From NCBI RefSeq assembly GCF_049316285.1, contig NZ_JBMOXA010000010.1, positions 62,001 to 126,000 of the forward strand: a stretch of 64,000 bases of DNA. Reading direction: 5' to 3'. Below the pieces are notes generated by a model. The model made no database searches. It had not been told where the DNA came from and worked only from the letters and a program-made list of their open reading frames with translations. Shown piece by piece: positions 10,180 through 18,483 of this stretch; position 1 is the stretch's first letter; each line of letters starts with the position of its first letter. Made by a program: the position numbers and the translations under genes. This DNA is from Rhodoferax_B sp049316285. Lineage in GTDB: Bacteria; Pseudomonadota; Gammaproteobacteria; Burkholderiales; Burkholderiaceae_C.

Positions 10180-10686
10180 ATGAGCAATCCACAAGTTGAA
10201 CTTCACATTGCCGACTTCGGCGTGATCACCCTCGAACTCGACGCCGAAAAAGCGCCCAAGTCGACCGCCAACTTCCTGACCTACGTCAACAGCGGCCACT
10301 ACAACAACACCGTGTTCCACCGCGTGATCCCGGGCTTCATGGTGCAAGGCGGCGGTTTCGAGCCGGGCATGAAACAAAAGAGCACTGAAGCCCCGATCGA
10401 CAACGAAGCCAACAACGGCTTGAAGAACAACAACTACACCGTTGCCATGGCACGCACGAATGATCCACATTCGGCAACCGCACAGTTCTTCATCAACGTG
10501 GCCGACAACAGCTTCCTGAACCACACCGCCATCTCCGCTCAAGGCTGGGGCTACGCCGTGTTCGGTAAAGTGGTTTCGGGCACCGAGGTGGTCGACAAGA
10601 TCAAGGCCGTGAAAACGGGCCGCAAAGGCTTTCACGACGACGTGCCAAACGACGACGTGATCATCGAAAAAGCGGTTGCCCTTTAA
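10180..10686 (+). CDS. ppiB: Cytoplasmic peptidyl-prolyl cis-trans isomerase (PpiB type)
   Basis: A 168-residue single-domain cyclophilin without signal peptide, the normal size for PpiB. It shows VFHRVIPGFMVQGGGFEPGM, MARTNDPHSATAQFFINVADN and YAVFGKVVSGTEVVDKIK, which include the catalytic Arg and the substrate-binding Phe/Gln. It begins 8 bp after the exported cyclophilin, and the two share about half their residues, so this is a tandem pair serving cytoplasm and periplasm. Confidence 0.95.
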   Translation: MSNPQVELHIADFGVITLELDAEKAPKSTANFLTYVNSGHYNNTVFHRVIPGFMVQGGGFEPGMKQKSTEAPIDNEANNGLKNNNYTVAMARTNDPHSATAQFFINVADNSFLNHTAISAQGWGYAVFGKVVSGTEVVDKIKAVKTGRKGFHDDVPNDDVIIEKAVAL

Positions 10687-10766
10687 TTCCTTGAATCAAG
10701 GCCCGCGCCGGCTCCAGCACGGCCAGCGTGTGGCCTGAAGTCTGCGCCAGCGTGACAACACCCAAG

Positions 10767-11543
10767 ATGTCGACCGTTCCCAACGTACAAGAGCTTGTAG
10801 CTTCCACCGCTTGGCAAACGGTCGAATTCATTTCCGACCTGCATCTGCAAGCCAGCGAACCCTTGACGTTTGCCGCGTGGCAGCAATATCTGGCGACCAC
10901 CAAGGCAGATGCGGTGTTTATCCTTGGTGATTTGTTTGAGGTTTGGGTCGGTGACGATGCTGCGGCAGAACCCGGCTTCGAAGCTGATTGCCTCAAGGTA
11001 CTGCGCACCGCAGCGCAACACACCGCGCTGTACTTCATGTGTGGCAATCGCGACTTCCTGATCAGTGATCAAATCATGCGGTCCTGCGGCGTCACGCTGC
11101 TCGAGGACCCCACCGCCCTCACCTTTCATGGCAAGCGCTGGCTGCTCAGCCACGGTGATGCCTTGTGTCTGGACGACATCGACTACCAAAAGTTTCGGCA
11201 GCAGGTGCGCAACCCACAATGGCAGCAAGCATTTTTGGCGCAACCGCTGAACGTGCGCCAGAACATCGCGCGGCAAGTTCGCACCCAAAGTGAGGCGCGT
11301 CACCAAACAGGTGGTCCGTATGCAGACCTGGATGACCAGGCCACCCGCGATTGGCTACGCAATGCCAACGCGCAGACGATGATTCATGGGCACACCCACA
11401 GGCCCGCGCAACACGCGTTAAGCGAAGGCTTCGAGCGTGTAGTCCTCAGCGACTGGGATTTGGCTGCAAGTTCGCCGCGCGCCGAAGTCTTGCAGTTGAC
11501 GTCCAGTGGCCTTAGGCGCATTCCCTGGGCGCAATGGGCTTAA
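10767..11543 (+). CDS. lpxH: UDP-2,3-diacylglucosamine diphosphatase
   Basis: LpxH removes UMP from UDP-2,3-diacylglucosamine to give lipid X in lipid A synthesis at the inner membrane. The calcineurin-like metallophosphoesterase motifs are all visible: ISDLHL, GDLFEVWVGDD, GNRDF, LSHGDALCLDD and HGHTHRPAQH. The stretch DYQKFRQQVRNPQWQQAFL is typical of LpxH rather than generic phosphoesterases. The ATG giving MSTVPNVQEL was preferred to a GTG 13 codons earlier; homologues usually begin a little before FISDLHL, so a still shorter form cannot be excluded. Its end overlaps mtfA by 10 bp. Confidence 0.93.
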   Translation: MSTVPNVQELVASTAWQTVEFISDLHLQASEPLTFAAWQQYLATTKADAVFILGDLFEVWVGDDAAAEPGFEADCLKVLRTAAQHTALYFMCGNRDFLISDQIMRSCGVTLLEDPTALTFHGKRWLLSHGDALCLDDIDYQKFRQQVRNPQWQQAFLAQPLNVRQNIARQVRTQSEARHQTGGPYADLDDQATRDWLRNANAQTMIHGHTHRPAQHALSEGFERVVLSDWDLAASSPRAEVLQLTSSGLRRIPWAQWA

Positions 11544-12385
11544 AACAACGATTGATCGATTGGGGGCGAAAACTAGGCGGCAGTCCCGAAGTTCCCGCTA
11601 TACCTGACGCACTCTGGGACGGAGTTCTCGTCGATCTGCCGTTTTTGACCGAGCTCACTGAAGCTGAACAGCGGCGCCTGCGCGCCCTGACCGAAGTTTT
11701 CCTGAAACAAAAAGAATTCTTCGGCGCCAATGGTCAAGACATCACCGACGCGATCGCGGTTTCGATTGCGGCACAAGCCTGCTTGATCGTTCTGCACATG
11801 TGGCCGCTGGCGTCACCACCAGCCAAGGCCATGGCTGTTTTCCAGGATTTTGTCACCATCGTGCTTCACCCTGGGGAAGTACTGGCCCGTCGCGAATGGG
11901 TGGACGACATTGGCGTGGTGCACCGCGGCACCGAAGCCTTGACGGGCGAAGCCGCCGAAGACGGCCCCGTGACGCTGAGTTGGTCCGAAGTAAAGCGCGC
12001 AGGCAGCGCGGCAGCCGAAGGCACAAATGTGGTCATCCATGAGTTTGTCCACAAACTGGCCATGCAAGGTCCGCGTTTTGAGGGCGTACTCGCCGACTGT
12101 CCCAGACTCCCTCCCGGATTCATGGGCAGTCGATCTGCCGGTGAAGCGGTCGAGATCTGGTTCAGCGTTCTGCAACCGGCCTTTGAATCATTCCGAGACC
12201 AAGTGTCTCTGGCGGAGCGGTTTGGCCAACCACGGCCGTGGCTCGATCCCTACGGCGCCACTTCGATTGATGAGTTTTTTCCTGTCACCTGTGAAGCGTA
12301 TTTCGTGAACAGGGAGCGTTTTCGGACGGCGTTTCCAACGCTGCTGAACTTGTATGACGCGCTGTTCCGCTCGGCAGTCCACTAG
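11534..12385 (+). CDS. mtfA: M90-family zinc metallopeptidase (MtfA-like)
   Basis: A soluble 283-residue protein with the zinc site HEFVHKLAM near residue 168 (HExxH) and the family's flanking NVVIHEF strand. The closing region PYGATSIDEFFPVTCEAYF contains the acidic ligand segment of M90 peptidases. In Escherichia coli MtfA binds the glucose-transport repressor Mlc and has aminopeptidase activity; no Mlc or PTS gene is nearby, so the role in this organism is open. The start overlaps lpxH by 10 bp, suggesting coupled translation. Confidence 0.9.
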   Translation: MGLKQRLIDWGRKLGGSPEVPAIPDALWDGVLVDLPFLTELTEAEQRRLRALTEVFLKQKEFFGANGQDITDAIAVSIAAQACLIVLHMWPLASPPAKAMAVFQDFVTIVLHPGEVLARREWVDDIGVVHRGTEALTGEAAEDGPVTLSWSEVKRAGSAAAEGTNVVIHEFVHKLAMQGPRFEGVLADCPRLPPGFMGSRSAGEAVEIWFSVLQPAFESFRDQVSLAERFGQPRPWLDPYGATSIDEFFPVTCEAYFVNRERFRTAFPTLLNLYDALFRSAVH

Positions 12386-12490
12386 TTGTGTCTAGTCGTT
12401 TACTGCAGGCAGCAGCATTTCAAAGGGAAAATCTCGGAGTTGCTCACAGCATCAACTCAGACCGTTTTGAGGCCTGAGCCTGGGTTCCGC

Positions 12491-13438
12491 TTACGCGGCC
12501 TGCAGCACATGGCGCGCAACCGATGACGCTTGCGGCTGGAGACGGTCCCAGCCCGGTTCAGGGCCGAAACGGTTTTCCAAAAAGTCGAGCAAGGTGCGCA
12601 TCGTGGCGGGTTGGTGGCGGCGCGATACATAAACGCCGTAAACCCCCAGGGGAAGCGGCTTCCACTCAGGCAATACTTCGACCAGTTCGCCGCTCTGCAA
12701 CAAGTCGCCGACAGCATAAGTGGGCTGCACCGACAAACCTCCGCCGGCCCGCACGGCTTGCAGCAGGGCTGTCGCCTCATTCGCACTCAGGTTTCCCGAG
12801 ACCTGAACCGAGGTCTCTTCATCTTGCCGCACGAAATGCCACTGACTTTTCTCGAAGCGCGAAGATGTCAAGCAGTTATGCCGAGCCAGATCTTGCACCG
12901 ACTCAGGGGTTCCATGGCGGAGCAAATAACCGGGCGCCGCGCAAACAACTGAGCGGCAGGTGGACAACTTGCGCGAAATCATGTTGGGATCGAGTTCGTT
13001 CGTCACGCGTATGGCCAAGTCAATACGGTCTTCGATCAAATTGACCGGCTGATCGCCCAGCACAAGATCGACGCGCGTTCTTGGATAGCGCGCAAGGTAG
13101 TCCACCAGGGCTGCGCTCAGGTGCGATTGCCCAAAGGAGACGCTGGAGTAAACGCGAATCTGCCCATGGGGTTCGGTATCGCGCTGTCCCACCACTTGCT
13201 CCACATCATTGACCAATTCGAGCAATTGACGACTGCGTGCAATGCAGGCCTCACCCGCTTCGGTCAAAGACAAACGCCGCGTGGAACGCATCAATAAACG
13301 TGCACCCAGCCAACGTTCCAATTCAGCGATATGGCGGGTCACCATTGCTCGCGACATCCCCAGGGTGTTGGCTGCAGCCGTAAAACTGCCACGTGTCACA
13401 ACTTCGCTGAACACACGCATTGCGGAAATTCGGTCCAT
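12491..13438 (-). CDS. LysR-family transcriptional regulator
   Basis: A 315-residue regulator. Residues 1-60 are the winged helix (MDRISAMRVFSEVVTRGSFTA, then AANTLGMSRAMVTRHIAELE) and about 90-300 the effector domain (GQIRVYSSVSFG, LDLAIRVTNELD). The wording DRISAMRVF and the ARLLMRSTRRLSLTEAGE stretch place it in the DNA-binding DUF-like CrgA/aaeR-type LysR subgroup often annotated as regulators of oxidoreductases. It has no divergent partner: upstream is a 378-bp gene-free region behind the PcaB operon and downstream the gene mtfA converges with it, so the target is unknown. Confidence 0.9.
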   Translation of the reverse strand: MDRISAMRVFSEVVTRGSFTAAANTLGMSRAMVTRHIAELERWLGARLLMRSTRRLSLTEAGEACIARSRQLLELVNDVEQVVGQRDTEPHGQIRVYSSVSFGQSHLSAALVDYLARYPRTRVDLVLGDQPVNLIEDRIDLAIRVTNELDPNMISRKLSTCRSVVCAAPGYLLRHGTPESVQDLARHNCLTSSRFEKSQWHFVRQDEETSVQVSGNLSANEATALLQAVRAGGGLSVQPTYAVGDLLQSGELVEVLPEWKPLPLGVYGVYVSRRHQPATMRTLLDFLENRFGPEPGWDRLQPQASSVARHVLQAA

Positions 13439-13451
13439 GGCTTTGCTCCAA

Positions 13452-13473
13452 ATTTGTTTGAATCAATACAAAT
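13452..13473. promoter_or_regulatory. Candidate LysR-type operator upstream of the LysR gene
   Basis: ATTTGT-N10-ACAAAT forms a perfect 6-bp interrupted inverted repeat 14 bp upstream of the LysR start codon. LysR proteins commonly bind T-N11-A centred interrupted palindromes and repress their own genes, so autoregulation is plausible. The AT-rich context makes a chance occurrence possible. Confidence 0.35.
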
Positions 13474-13724
13474 GAATACTCATAAAGAATCTCATTTGAT
13501 CATGAACAGTTAATTTAAAACAATATAAATGTGCACACTTATGGCAAAAATTATATTTTTGCATACACAAATACAAGCAACTTGGAAAATTCAGCCTATT
13601 CCGGGAGAAAACGGGCCATGCGCCCAGCAAAGAAACTTGGGAACGAAGCGTCGCGCAACCAAATTGGTGGCAACAACAAACCCTTTGCCAACTCAGCAAA
13701 GAAGAAGTTTTAGCCCATGAAAAC

Positions 13725-13765
13725 ACGCAGGAAATGCGTAGCACCGTCTTCCTGCGTTCCTGCGT
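13725..13765 (-). terminator. Hairpin after pcaB with two alternative right arms
   Basis: ACGCAGGAA (13725-13733) can pair perfectly with TTCCTGCGT at 13749-13757 or with an overlapping second copy at 13757-13765. It lies about 50 bp beyond the pcaB stop in the direction of transcription. There is only a short T-run (GTTTTC) after it, so it may be a weak terminator or an mRNA 3'-end stabiliser. Confidence 0.4.
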
Positions 13766-13816
13766 AGTAGGAACACAGCTCGGCGACGAGAGGGGTTCGC
13801 CAGAAACTCGCCAGGT

Positions 13817-15010
13817 TTACAGCGGGATGTCGAGTGCGCTGATTTGCCGCTCGACCTGGTCCGCAGCATGTTGCGCCAGATGCGCAGAGAACCACGCGGT
13901 CTGAATGTCGCTGGGCATGGTCTTCTGAACCGCCGCCAGATTCGCATACATGCGGTCTGGGTCTACCCGCAAGCCTTCGCAAGCCTGGGCCATGGCGTGC
14001 ACGCTGCCGTGTGTGGCCATCACCAGTTGTGGCCATTCGGCAAGCTCAACCTGCCAGTGGCCAAGCGAGCGCTCGTGCTCTCCGGCCATGGACTGCAATA
14101 GCGCCGCCACGCGTTGTGGCACGCGCTGCGCAGCGGCCAGCGCCACCATCGAACCAACCGGATTGCGCTTGTGCAACAGGGTGGAAGAACGGCCACGTTC
14201 CAAGTGGTCTGGCTCAGCCACTTCGGCGACTTCAAACTGGCTCATCAATGCAATGTCGCGAGCCAGTTTGCCCAGGCTCCCCGTCAGCAATCCTAGCTCG
14301 CAACCCAGCGCCACCCATTCATCTCGCTGCGACTGCCAGGATGACTCCGGCGTCAACAATCCGAGATCCTGTGCCATGTGTTGTGCCACGGCGCGACCAT
14401 GCACGCCCATTTCAGCCAAAGTGCCTACCGCACCACCAAGCTGCAATTTCATGGCCTGCTGAGACAAGGTCAGCAGACGTCTCTGGCTGCGCACCAGCGG
14501 CGCAAGCCAGCCCACACATTTGAGGCCAAAACTCATGACCGAGGCCGGTTGCATCAAGGTGCGCGCCAGCATCGGTGTGCTGGCATAACGCCGCGCCAGA
14601 ACCAGGAGAACCTGTACCACGCGCGCCAAATCGGTCTCGATCAACATCAGCGCCTGGCGCGTCACCAGCACCATGGCCGTATCAACCACGTCTTGTGCGA
14701 TGCAGCCCACATGGGTGTGCTCCCGCGCCGCCGGATTGAACAGCCCGACGGCATCCTTGAGGCTCTTCACAAGCGGCACGGCAATGCTGCCCGCCGGACC
14801 ACTTTCCCGCACCAATTTAGGCACATCAAACAATTCGACCTTGCAGGTGCGGATGATGGAGTCAGCCGAGCTTTGGGGGATCAGGCCTTGCGCCGCCTGC
14901 GCACTCGCGAGGGCGGCCTCAAAACGCAGCATCGCGCCAACGAACTGGCGATCGGCAAACGCATCCTGCGCCTCAGGTGTGGTCAAGAATCCGTCAAATA
15001 TGAAACTCAT
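13817..15010 (-). CDS. pcaB: 3-carboxy-cis,cis-muconate cycloisomerase (fumarate lyase superfamily)
   Basis: PcaB closes 3-carboxymuconate to 4-carboxymuconolactone in the protocatechuate branch of the beta-ketoadipate pathway. The 397-residue protein has the superfamily's three blocks: AVPLVKSLKDAV, HTHVGCIAQDVVDTA, and the flexible loop with SSTLLHKRNPVGSMVALAAAQ. In the usual PcaB the last block reads SSTMPHKRNP and the middle one HWGATSQD, so it is slightly divergent. It is the last gene of the operon that begins with the AroE-like gene. A divergent lyase with another substrate remains possible, but the neighbouring dehydroshikimate dehydratase genes and PcaR-type regulator fit PcaB. Confidence 0.82.
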   Translation of the reverse strand: MSFIFDGFLTTPEAQDAFADRQFVGAMLRFEAALASAQAAQGLIPQSSADSIIRTCKVELFDVPKLVRESGPAGSIAVPLVKSLKDAVGLFNPAAREHTHVGCIAQDVVDTAMVLVTRQALMLIETDLARVVQVLLVLARRYASTPMLARTLMQPASVMSFGLKCVGWLAPLVRSQRRLLTLSQQAMKLQLGGAVGTLAEMGVHGRAVAQHMAQDLGLLTPESSWQSQRDEWVALGCELGLLTGSLGKLARDIALMSQFEVAEVAEPDHLERGRSSTLLHKRNPVGSMVALAAAQRVPQRVAALLQSMAGEHERSLGHWQVELAEWPQLVMATHGSVHAMAQACEGLRVDPDRMYANLAAVQKTMPSDIQTAWFSAHLAQHAADQVERQISALDIPL

Positions 15011-15065
15011 GGTGGGGCATGCGGCGCGCTGCCAGCTTCAGACCCGGCGGAAGCTGGCCGCTGTT

Positions 15066-16013
15066 TCACACCGTCCGGTTTTGCTTCAAACGCATACGGT
15101 TGGGCAAGGGCACGGAGCGGCGCAGCACCTCTTCGCCCAGCCACAAGGCGGACTTGCGCGCGCGTTCCGCCACCACCGGCAGCGGTATCTGCTGATAGTC
15201 GTCATTAAAGACTTCAAAGCTGTAGTCGCCGCGGTAGCCCAAATCGTGCAGCGCCCGGACCAGCTTCGCCATGGCTTCGCTGTGCACACCCTCACCCGGA
15301 AACACCCGGAAATGCCGCGCCGTGGCAATCTTCTCCTCAACCGAGCGGACTTCGTTCCACATGAAATCGGCCAACTGCACCAGGAAAATTTTCGACGGAT
15401 CGAGAATCTCCAACTCTTCCAGCGGTGTTTGGGTGGCCAGCAAATGGAAGGAATCGAAACCCAGCCCCAGATTCGGCGCGTCCGCGCGGCACACGATGTC
15501 CCAGGCGGTGGTGAATTCGTTGATGGTGCGGCCCCAGGACAAACCTTCGTAGGCCACACGGATGTTGCGTGGTACGGCCAGCATGGCCAGCTTGCGCAGG
15601 TCACGGGCGATCGCATCCAGGTCCGAAGTCGCATGCGTCGAGGTCGACGAACACACCAGCAGCAGGCGGCAATCCAGCGCGTGGCACATGTCCAGCATGG
15701 CCTTGGCGATGTCGATCTTGTATTCGTGCAAGTGGCCAGAGAGCCCTTCAAAATCACGCAACACCTGAAAACCGGTGACACGCAGCCCGCTGTTGCGCAC
15801 CGCCGCGACCGCCGCATCCAGGCCATCGGCGTGGCCCACGATGTCGCGCGCGGACAGCATGATCTGGGTGAAACCGGCGCCCTTCACCGCGGCCAGCTTG
15901 GCCTCCAGCGGGCCGGCGAGCGAGATGGTGTCCATGCCGAAATCGTCGATGTTGCCGCCGACATGCTGCACGTCCTGCATGGACGGCGTTGAGCTGAAAG
16001 ATGTGTGGTTCAT
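15066..16013 (-). CDS. 3-dehydroshikimate dehydratase, TIM-barrel component (QuiC N-domain like)
   Basis: A 315-residue AP-endonuclease-2/sugar-phosphate-isomerase type TIM barrel. The metal ligands expected from bacterial QuiC are in place: Glu156 (AYEGLSWG), Asp187 and His190 (FDSFHLL), Gln213 (FLVQLADF) and Glu267 (FEVFNDDY); the first three ligands have the same mutual spacing (31 and 26 residues) that I recall for Pseudomonas putida QuiC1. The enzyme turns 3-dehydroshikimate into protocatechuate. In QuiC1 this barrel is fused to an HPPD-like domain; here that domain is the separate upstream gene. ATG was chosen; a GTG five codons upstream overlaps the preceding TGA and is a possible start. 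No ribosome-binding site is clear for either. Confidence 0.82.
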   Translation of the reverse strand: MNHTSFSSTPSMQDVQHVGGNIDDFGMDTISLAGPLEAKLAAVKGAGFTQIMLSARDIVGHADGLDAAVAAVRNSGLRVTGFQVLRDFEGLSGHLHEYKIDIAKAMLDMCHALDCRLLLVCSSTSTHATSDLDAIARDLRKLAMLAVPRNIRVAYEGLSWGRTINEFTTAWDIVCRADAPNLGLGFDSFHLLATQTPLEELEILDPSKIFLVQLADFMWNEVRSVEEKIATARHFRVFPGEGVHSEAMAKLVRALHDLGYRGDYSFEVFNDDYQQIPLPVVAERARKSALWLGEEVLRRSVPLPNRMRLKQNRTV

Positions 16014-16024
16014 AAAGCCGCCGT

Positions 16025-16933
16025 TCACACCAGCGCCCGTTTGTCGTGCACCAGTTCAAACATCACACCGCCCATGTAGGAACGCGTCAAAGCACCACGC
16101 GCCTCGGCCTGCGCACTCTTGGCTTCGACAAACTCCACACCACGTCGGCGCAGCTCGGCCACGGTTGCCGGCACGTCGGGGGTGCCCAGGCCTATGCGCT
16201 GCAGGCATTCGTCGTCTTCCACATCCAGCACACCGGGCTCAGGCTCGATCAGTTGCAAGTAAAAGCTAGCGCAGGGACTGCGCAGAATCCGGCCTTTGGG
16301 CAGGATGCCAAAACGTTCGCTGTTCGACAGCGCGGTAAAACCAAACAGTTCCTGGTAGAACTCGGTCCAATCGTCGGCCCGGTCGTTGCCGATGTACTGC
16401 ACCACCCCGAAGAAATGCAAACCCGCCACCGCAGGTGGGCGTTGGTCCACCGTGGGAATGGGCGTGAAGTCCACGTCGTAGATGGAGAACTCTTTGTAGC
16501 GGTCGACAAAATAAATGCGGCTGGTGCCCACGCCGTGGATCGCCGGGATGTTCAGCTCCATGACTTCCACACGCGCCGGCACAGCCCAGGCGCCACGGTC
16601 GAGTGCCCGGCGGTAGGCTGCCGCAGCATCGCGCACACGCAGGGCCACGGCCACAATCACCGGGGTCTCGGTCAACGGCACGGTGTGGTCGCGGCCGCCC
16701 GAATGGGCGTTGACGATCACATTGATATCACCCTGCCGATACAGCAGCACTTCGCGCGAGCGGTGGCGCGCCACCGGCCGAAAACCCATGGTCTCCAACA
16801 CCTGTCCCAACGCCTGTGGTTTGGAGGTCGCGTATTCGATGAACTCGATACCTTCCAGCCCCAGCGGGTTGGGGGTCACGCCGACCGCTTCGCGGTCTGC
16901 CAGTCCGGCGTGGTCGTATTGTGTGGATGCCAT
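16025..16933 (-). CDS. HPPD-like VOC protein, probable partner domain of 3-dehydroshikimate dehydratase
   Basis: A 302-residue protein resembling 4-hydroxyphenylpyruvate dioxygenase: NPLGLEGIEFIEYA, ARHRSREVLLYRQGDINVIVN, LHFFGVVQYIGNDRADDWTEFYQ and MFELVHDK. Of the usual two-His-one-Glu iron site, His173 and Glu293 are aligned, but the second His (normally QHIA) is Arg246 (LQRIGLGT). It is also shorter than true HPPD (about 350 residues). Dioxygenase activity is therefore doubtful. Its gene overlaps or abuts the TIM-barrel dehydratase gene, and the same two domains are fused in pseudomonad QuiC, so a structural or regulatory role in the dehydratase is the best reading. ATG at 16933 has an AGGAG eight bases upstream. 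Confidence 0.75.
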   Translation of the reverse strand: MASTQYDHAGLADREAVGVTPNPLGLEGIEFIEYATSKPQALGQVLETMGFRPVARHRSREVLLYRQGDINVIVNAHSGGRDHTVPLTETPVIVAVALRVRDAAAAYRRALDRGAWAVPARVEVMELNIPAIHGVGTSRIYFVDRYKEFSIYDVDFTPIPTVDQRPPAVAGLHFFGVVQYIGNDRADDWTEFYQELFGFTALSNSERFGILPKGRILRSPCASFYLQLIEPEPGVLDVEDDECLQRIGLGTPDVPATVAELRRRGVEFVEAKSAQAEARGALTRSYMGGVMFELVHDKRALV

Positions 16934-16960
16934 GTCGCTTACTCCTGAAAAAACCAATAA

Positions 16961-17725
16961 TCAAATCGTGGCGGCATCCACCGGCGCTGCGGCCGTGTGC
17001 GCGCCACCCAAAAACAAGCGTTCAATGTGCGGGTCGGCCAGCAGTTCACTGGCGGGCCGCTGCAACACCAACCGGCCAGACTCCAGTGCAATCGCTTCAT
17101 CTGAAATTTTCAGCGCGCTTTTGACGTTCTGCTCCACCATCAACACGGTGGTGCCGGCATCCGCCAGTTTACGCAACAACCTGAACACATCCTGCACCAC
17201 GATAGGCGACAAACCAATCGACGGCTCGTCGATCAGGATCACCTTGGGTCTGAGCAGCAAGGCCCGGCCAATTTCCAGCTGCTTTTGCTCGCCGCCCGAC
17301 AAGGCCGACGCCATCGAGTGCATGCGTTCTTTCACGCGCGGAAAGAACTCCAGCACCTCTGGGATACGCTCGTGGGTGGTCTTCATGCCCAGCGTGATGC
17401 CGCCCAGCTCCAGGTTCTGAAACACGGTCAGCTGGCCGAACAAATTGCGCCCCTGCGGCACAAAGGCAATGCCCTGGGCCAACAGCTGTTTCTGCGTGGC
17501 CCCGCCGACCTCGACACCATCGAGCAAGACCCGGCCCTGGCGCGGTTTCAGCAAACCAAAAAGTGTTTTCAGTACCGTGGACTTGCCCGCGCCGTTCGGC
17601 CCCAGCAACAAGGTGATGGAACCCCGGCGCGCCTTGAACGACAGGTTGTTCAGGATCATGAAGTCCTTGTAGCCCGCCACCACGTCGTCAAATTCGATGC
17701 AGGTATCGTGAAGATTGTTGGACAT
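16961..17725 (-). CDS. ABC transporter ATPase, LivF type
   Basis: A 254-residue ATPase of the branched-chain-amino-acid/HAAT importer family. Walker A is GPNGAGKST, signature LSGGEQKQLEIGRALLL, Walker B VILIDEPSIGLSP, followed by the switch His-equivalent region MVEQNVKSALK. The ATG giving MSNNLHDTCIEFDD was preferred over a longer frame reading into livG. It is 3 bp from the end of the LivG-type gene and 28 bp before the HPPD-like gene, all in one operon, which points to uptake of a hydroaromatic or aromatic acid instead of leucine. Gene symbol withheld because the substrate is probably not leucine. Confidence 0.92.
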   Translation of the reverse strand: MSNNLHDTCIEFDDVVAGYKDFMILNNLSFKARRGSITLLLGPNGAGKSTVLKTLFGLLKPRQGRVLLDGVEVGGATQKQLLAQGIAFVPQGRNLFGQLTVFQNLELGGITLGMKTTHERIPEVLEFFPRVKERMHSMASALSGGEQKQLEIGRALLLRPKVILIDEPSIGLSPIVVQDVFRLLRKLADAGTTVLMVEQNVKSALKISDEAIALESGRLVLQRPASELLADPHIERLFLGGAHTAAAPVDAATI

Positions 17726-17727
17726 GG

Positions 17728-18483
17728 TCAGTTCCCCAGATAGGCGTCGAGTACCTGCTTGTTGCCGCGAATCTCCGCCGGCGTGCCTATGGCCATCACT
17801 TGGCCCTCCACCATCACCATGATGCGGTGGCACAGGTCCATCACGAAGTCCATATTGTGTTCAATCACCACAAAGCTGCGTTGCTTCGCGCCCGGCTGCT
17901 GGTTCAATTGCTTGAGCAATGTGGAGATGCCGCCCACCAGGCTGGGGTTGACACCGGCACACGGTTCATCGAGCAGCACCAGATCGGGCTCGCTCATGAA
18001 GGCCATGGCAATATCCACCAGCTTTTGCTGGCCGTAACTCAGCTCACCGGCCTTTTTGTCGGCCACGTGGCGGATGCGGAACTGGTCGATCAAGGCATCA
18101 GCCTTGGCGCCCAGGCCAGAATCACTGGGCGCGAACATGCGGCTGAACATGCTGCCCTTGTGCTCTTGCGCGGCCACCAGCAGGTTGTCGCGCACCGTCA
18201 TCTTGCCAAACACCTGCAGCGTCTGGAACGTGCGGCCGACACCGCGCCGGTTCAACTCCAGCGGGCCCAGGCGGCTCACGTCCTCGCCGTTGAGCTCAAT
18301 GCTGCCGCTGTCCGGGCGGATCTGGCCGAGCATGCTGTTGAACAGCGTGGTTTTGCCCGAACCATTGGGGCCAATCACACCGAAGATTTCGCCCGGCATG
18401 ACTTCAAACGACACGCCGCCAACGGCCTGAATCGCGCCGTAGGCCTTTTTGAGATTGTTAACCCTTAGCAGTGACGCGCTCAT
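17728..18483 (-). CDS. ABC transporter ATPase, LivG type
   Basis: A 251-residue ATPase with Walker A GPNGSGKTTLFNSM, the LivG-typical GVGRTFQTLQVFGKMTV segment, signature ELSYGQQKLVDIAMA, Walker B LVLLDEPCAGVNP and switch region VIEHNMDFVM. It pairs with the LivF-type protein to energise the LivH/LivM-type permeases. The ATG overlaps the stop of the LivM-type gene (ATGA), showing translational coupling. Confidence 0.94.
   Translation of the reverse strand: MSASLLRVNNLKKAYGAIQAVGGVSFEVMPGEIFGVIGPNGSGKTTLFNSMLGQIRPDSGSIELNGEDVSRLGPLELNRRGVGRTFQTLQVFGKMTVRDNLLVAAQEHKGSMFSRMFAPSDSGLGAKADALIDQFRIRHVADKKAGELSYGQQKLVDIAMAFMSEPDLVLLDEPCAGVNPSLVGGISTLLKQLNQQPGAKQRSFVVIEHNMDFVMDLCHRIMVMVEGQVMAIGTPAEIRGNKQVLDAYLGN

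Larger units (their letters stand above)
13439..13816. other. 378-bp intergenic region, AT-rich on the LysR side
   Basis: No convincing gene. The part nearest the LysR start (about 13440-13580) is markedly AT-rich compared with the window and carries the inverted repeat at 13452-13473. The part nearest pcaB carries the hairpin at 13725-13765. Two overlapping plus-strand frames of about 60 codons near 13530-13720 have no recognisable homology or good codon pattern. Confidence 0.6.

Noticed and set aside
13529..13720. Small plus-strand frames of about 60 codons in the LysR/pcaB gap
   Set aside because: No ribosome-binding site of note, no homology recognised, AT-rich non-coding appearance.
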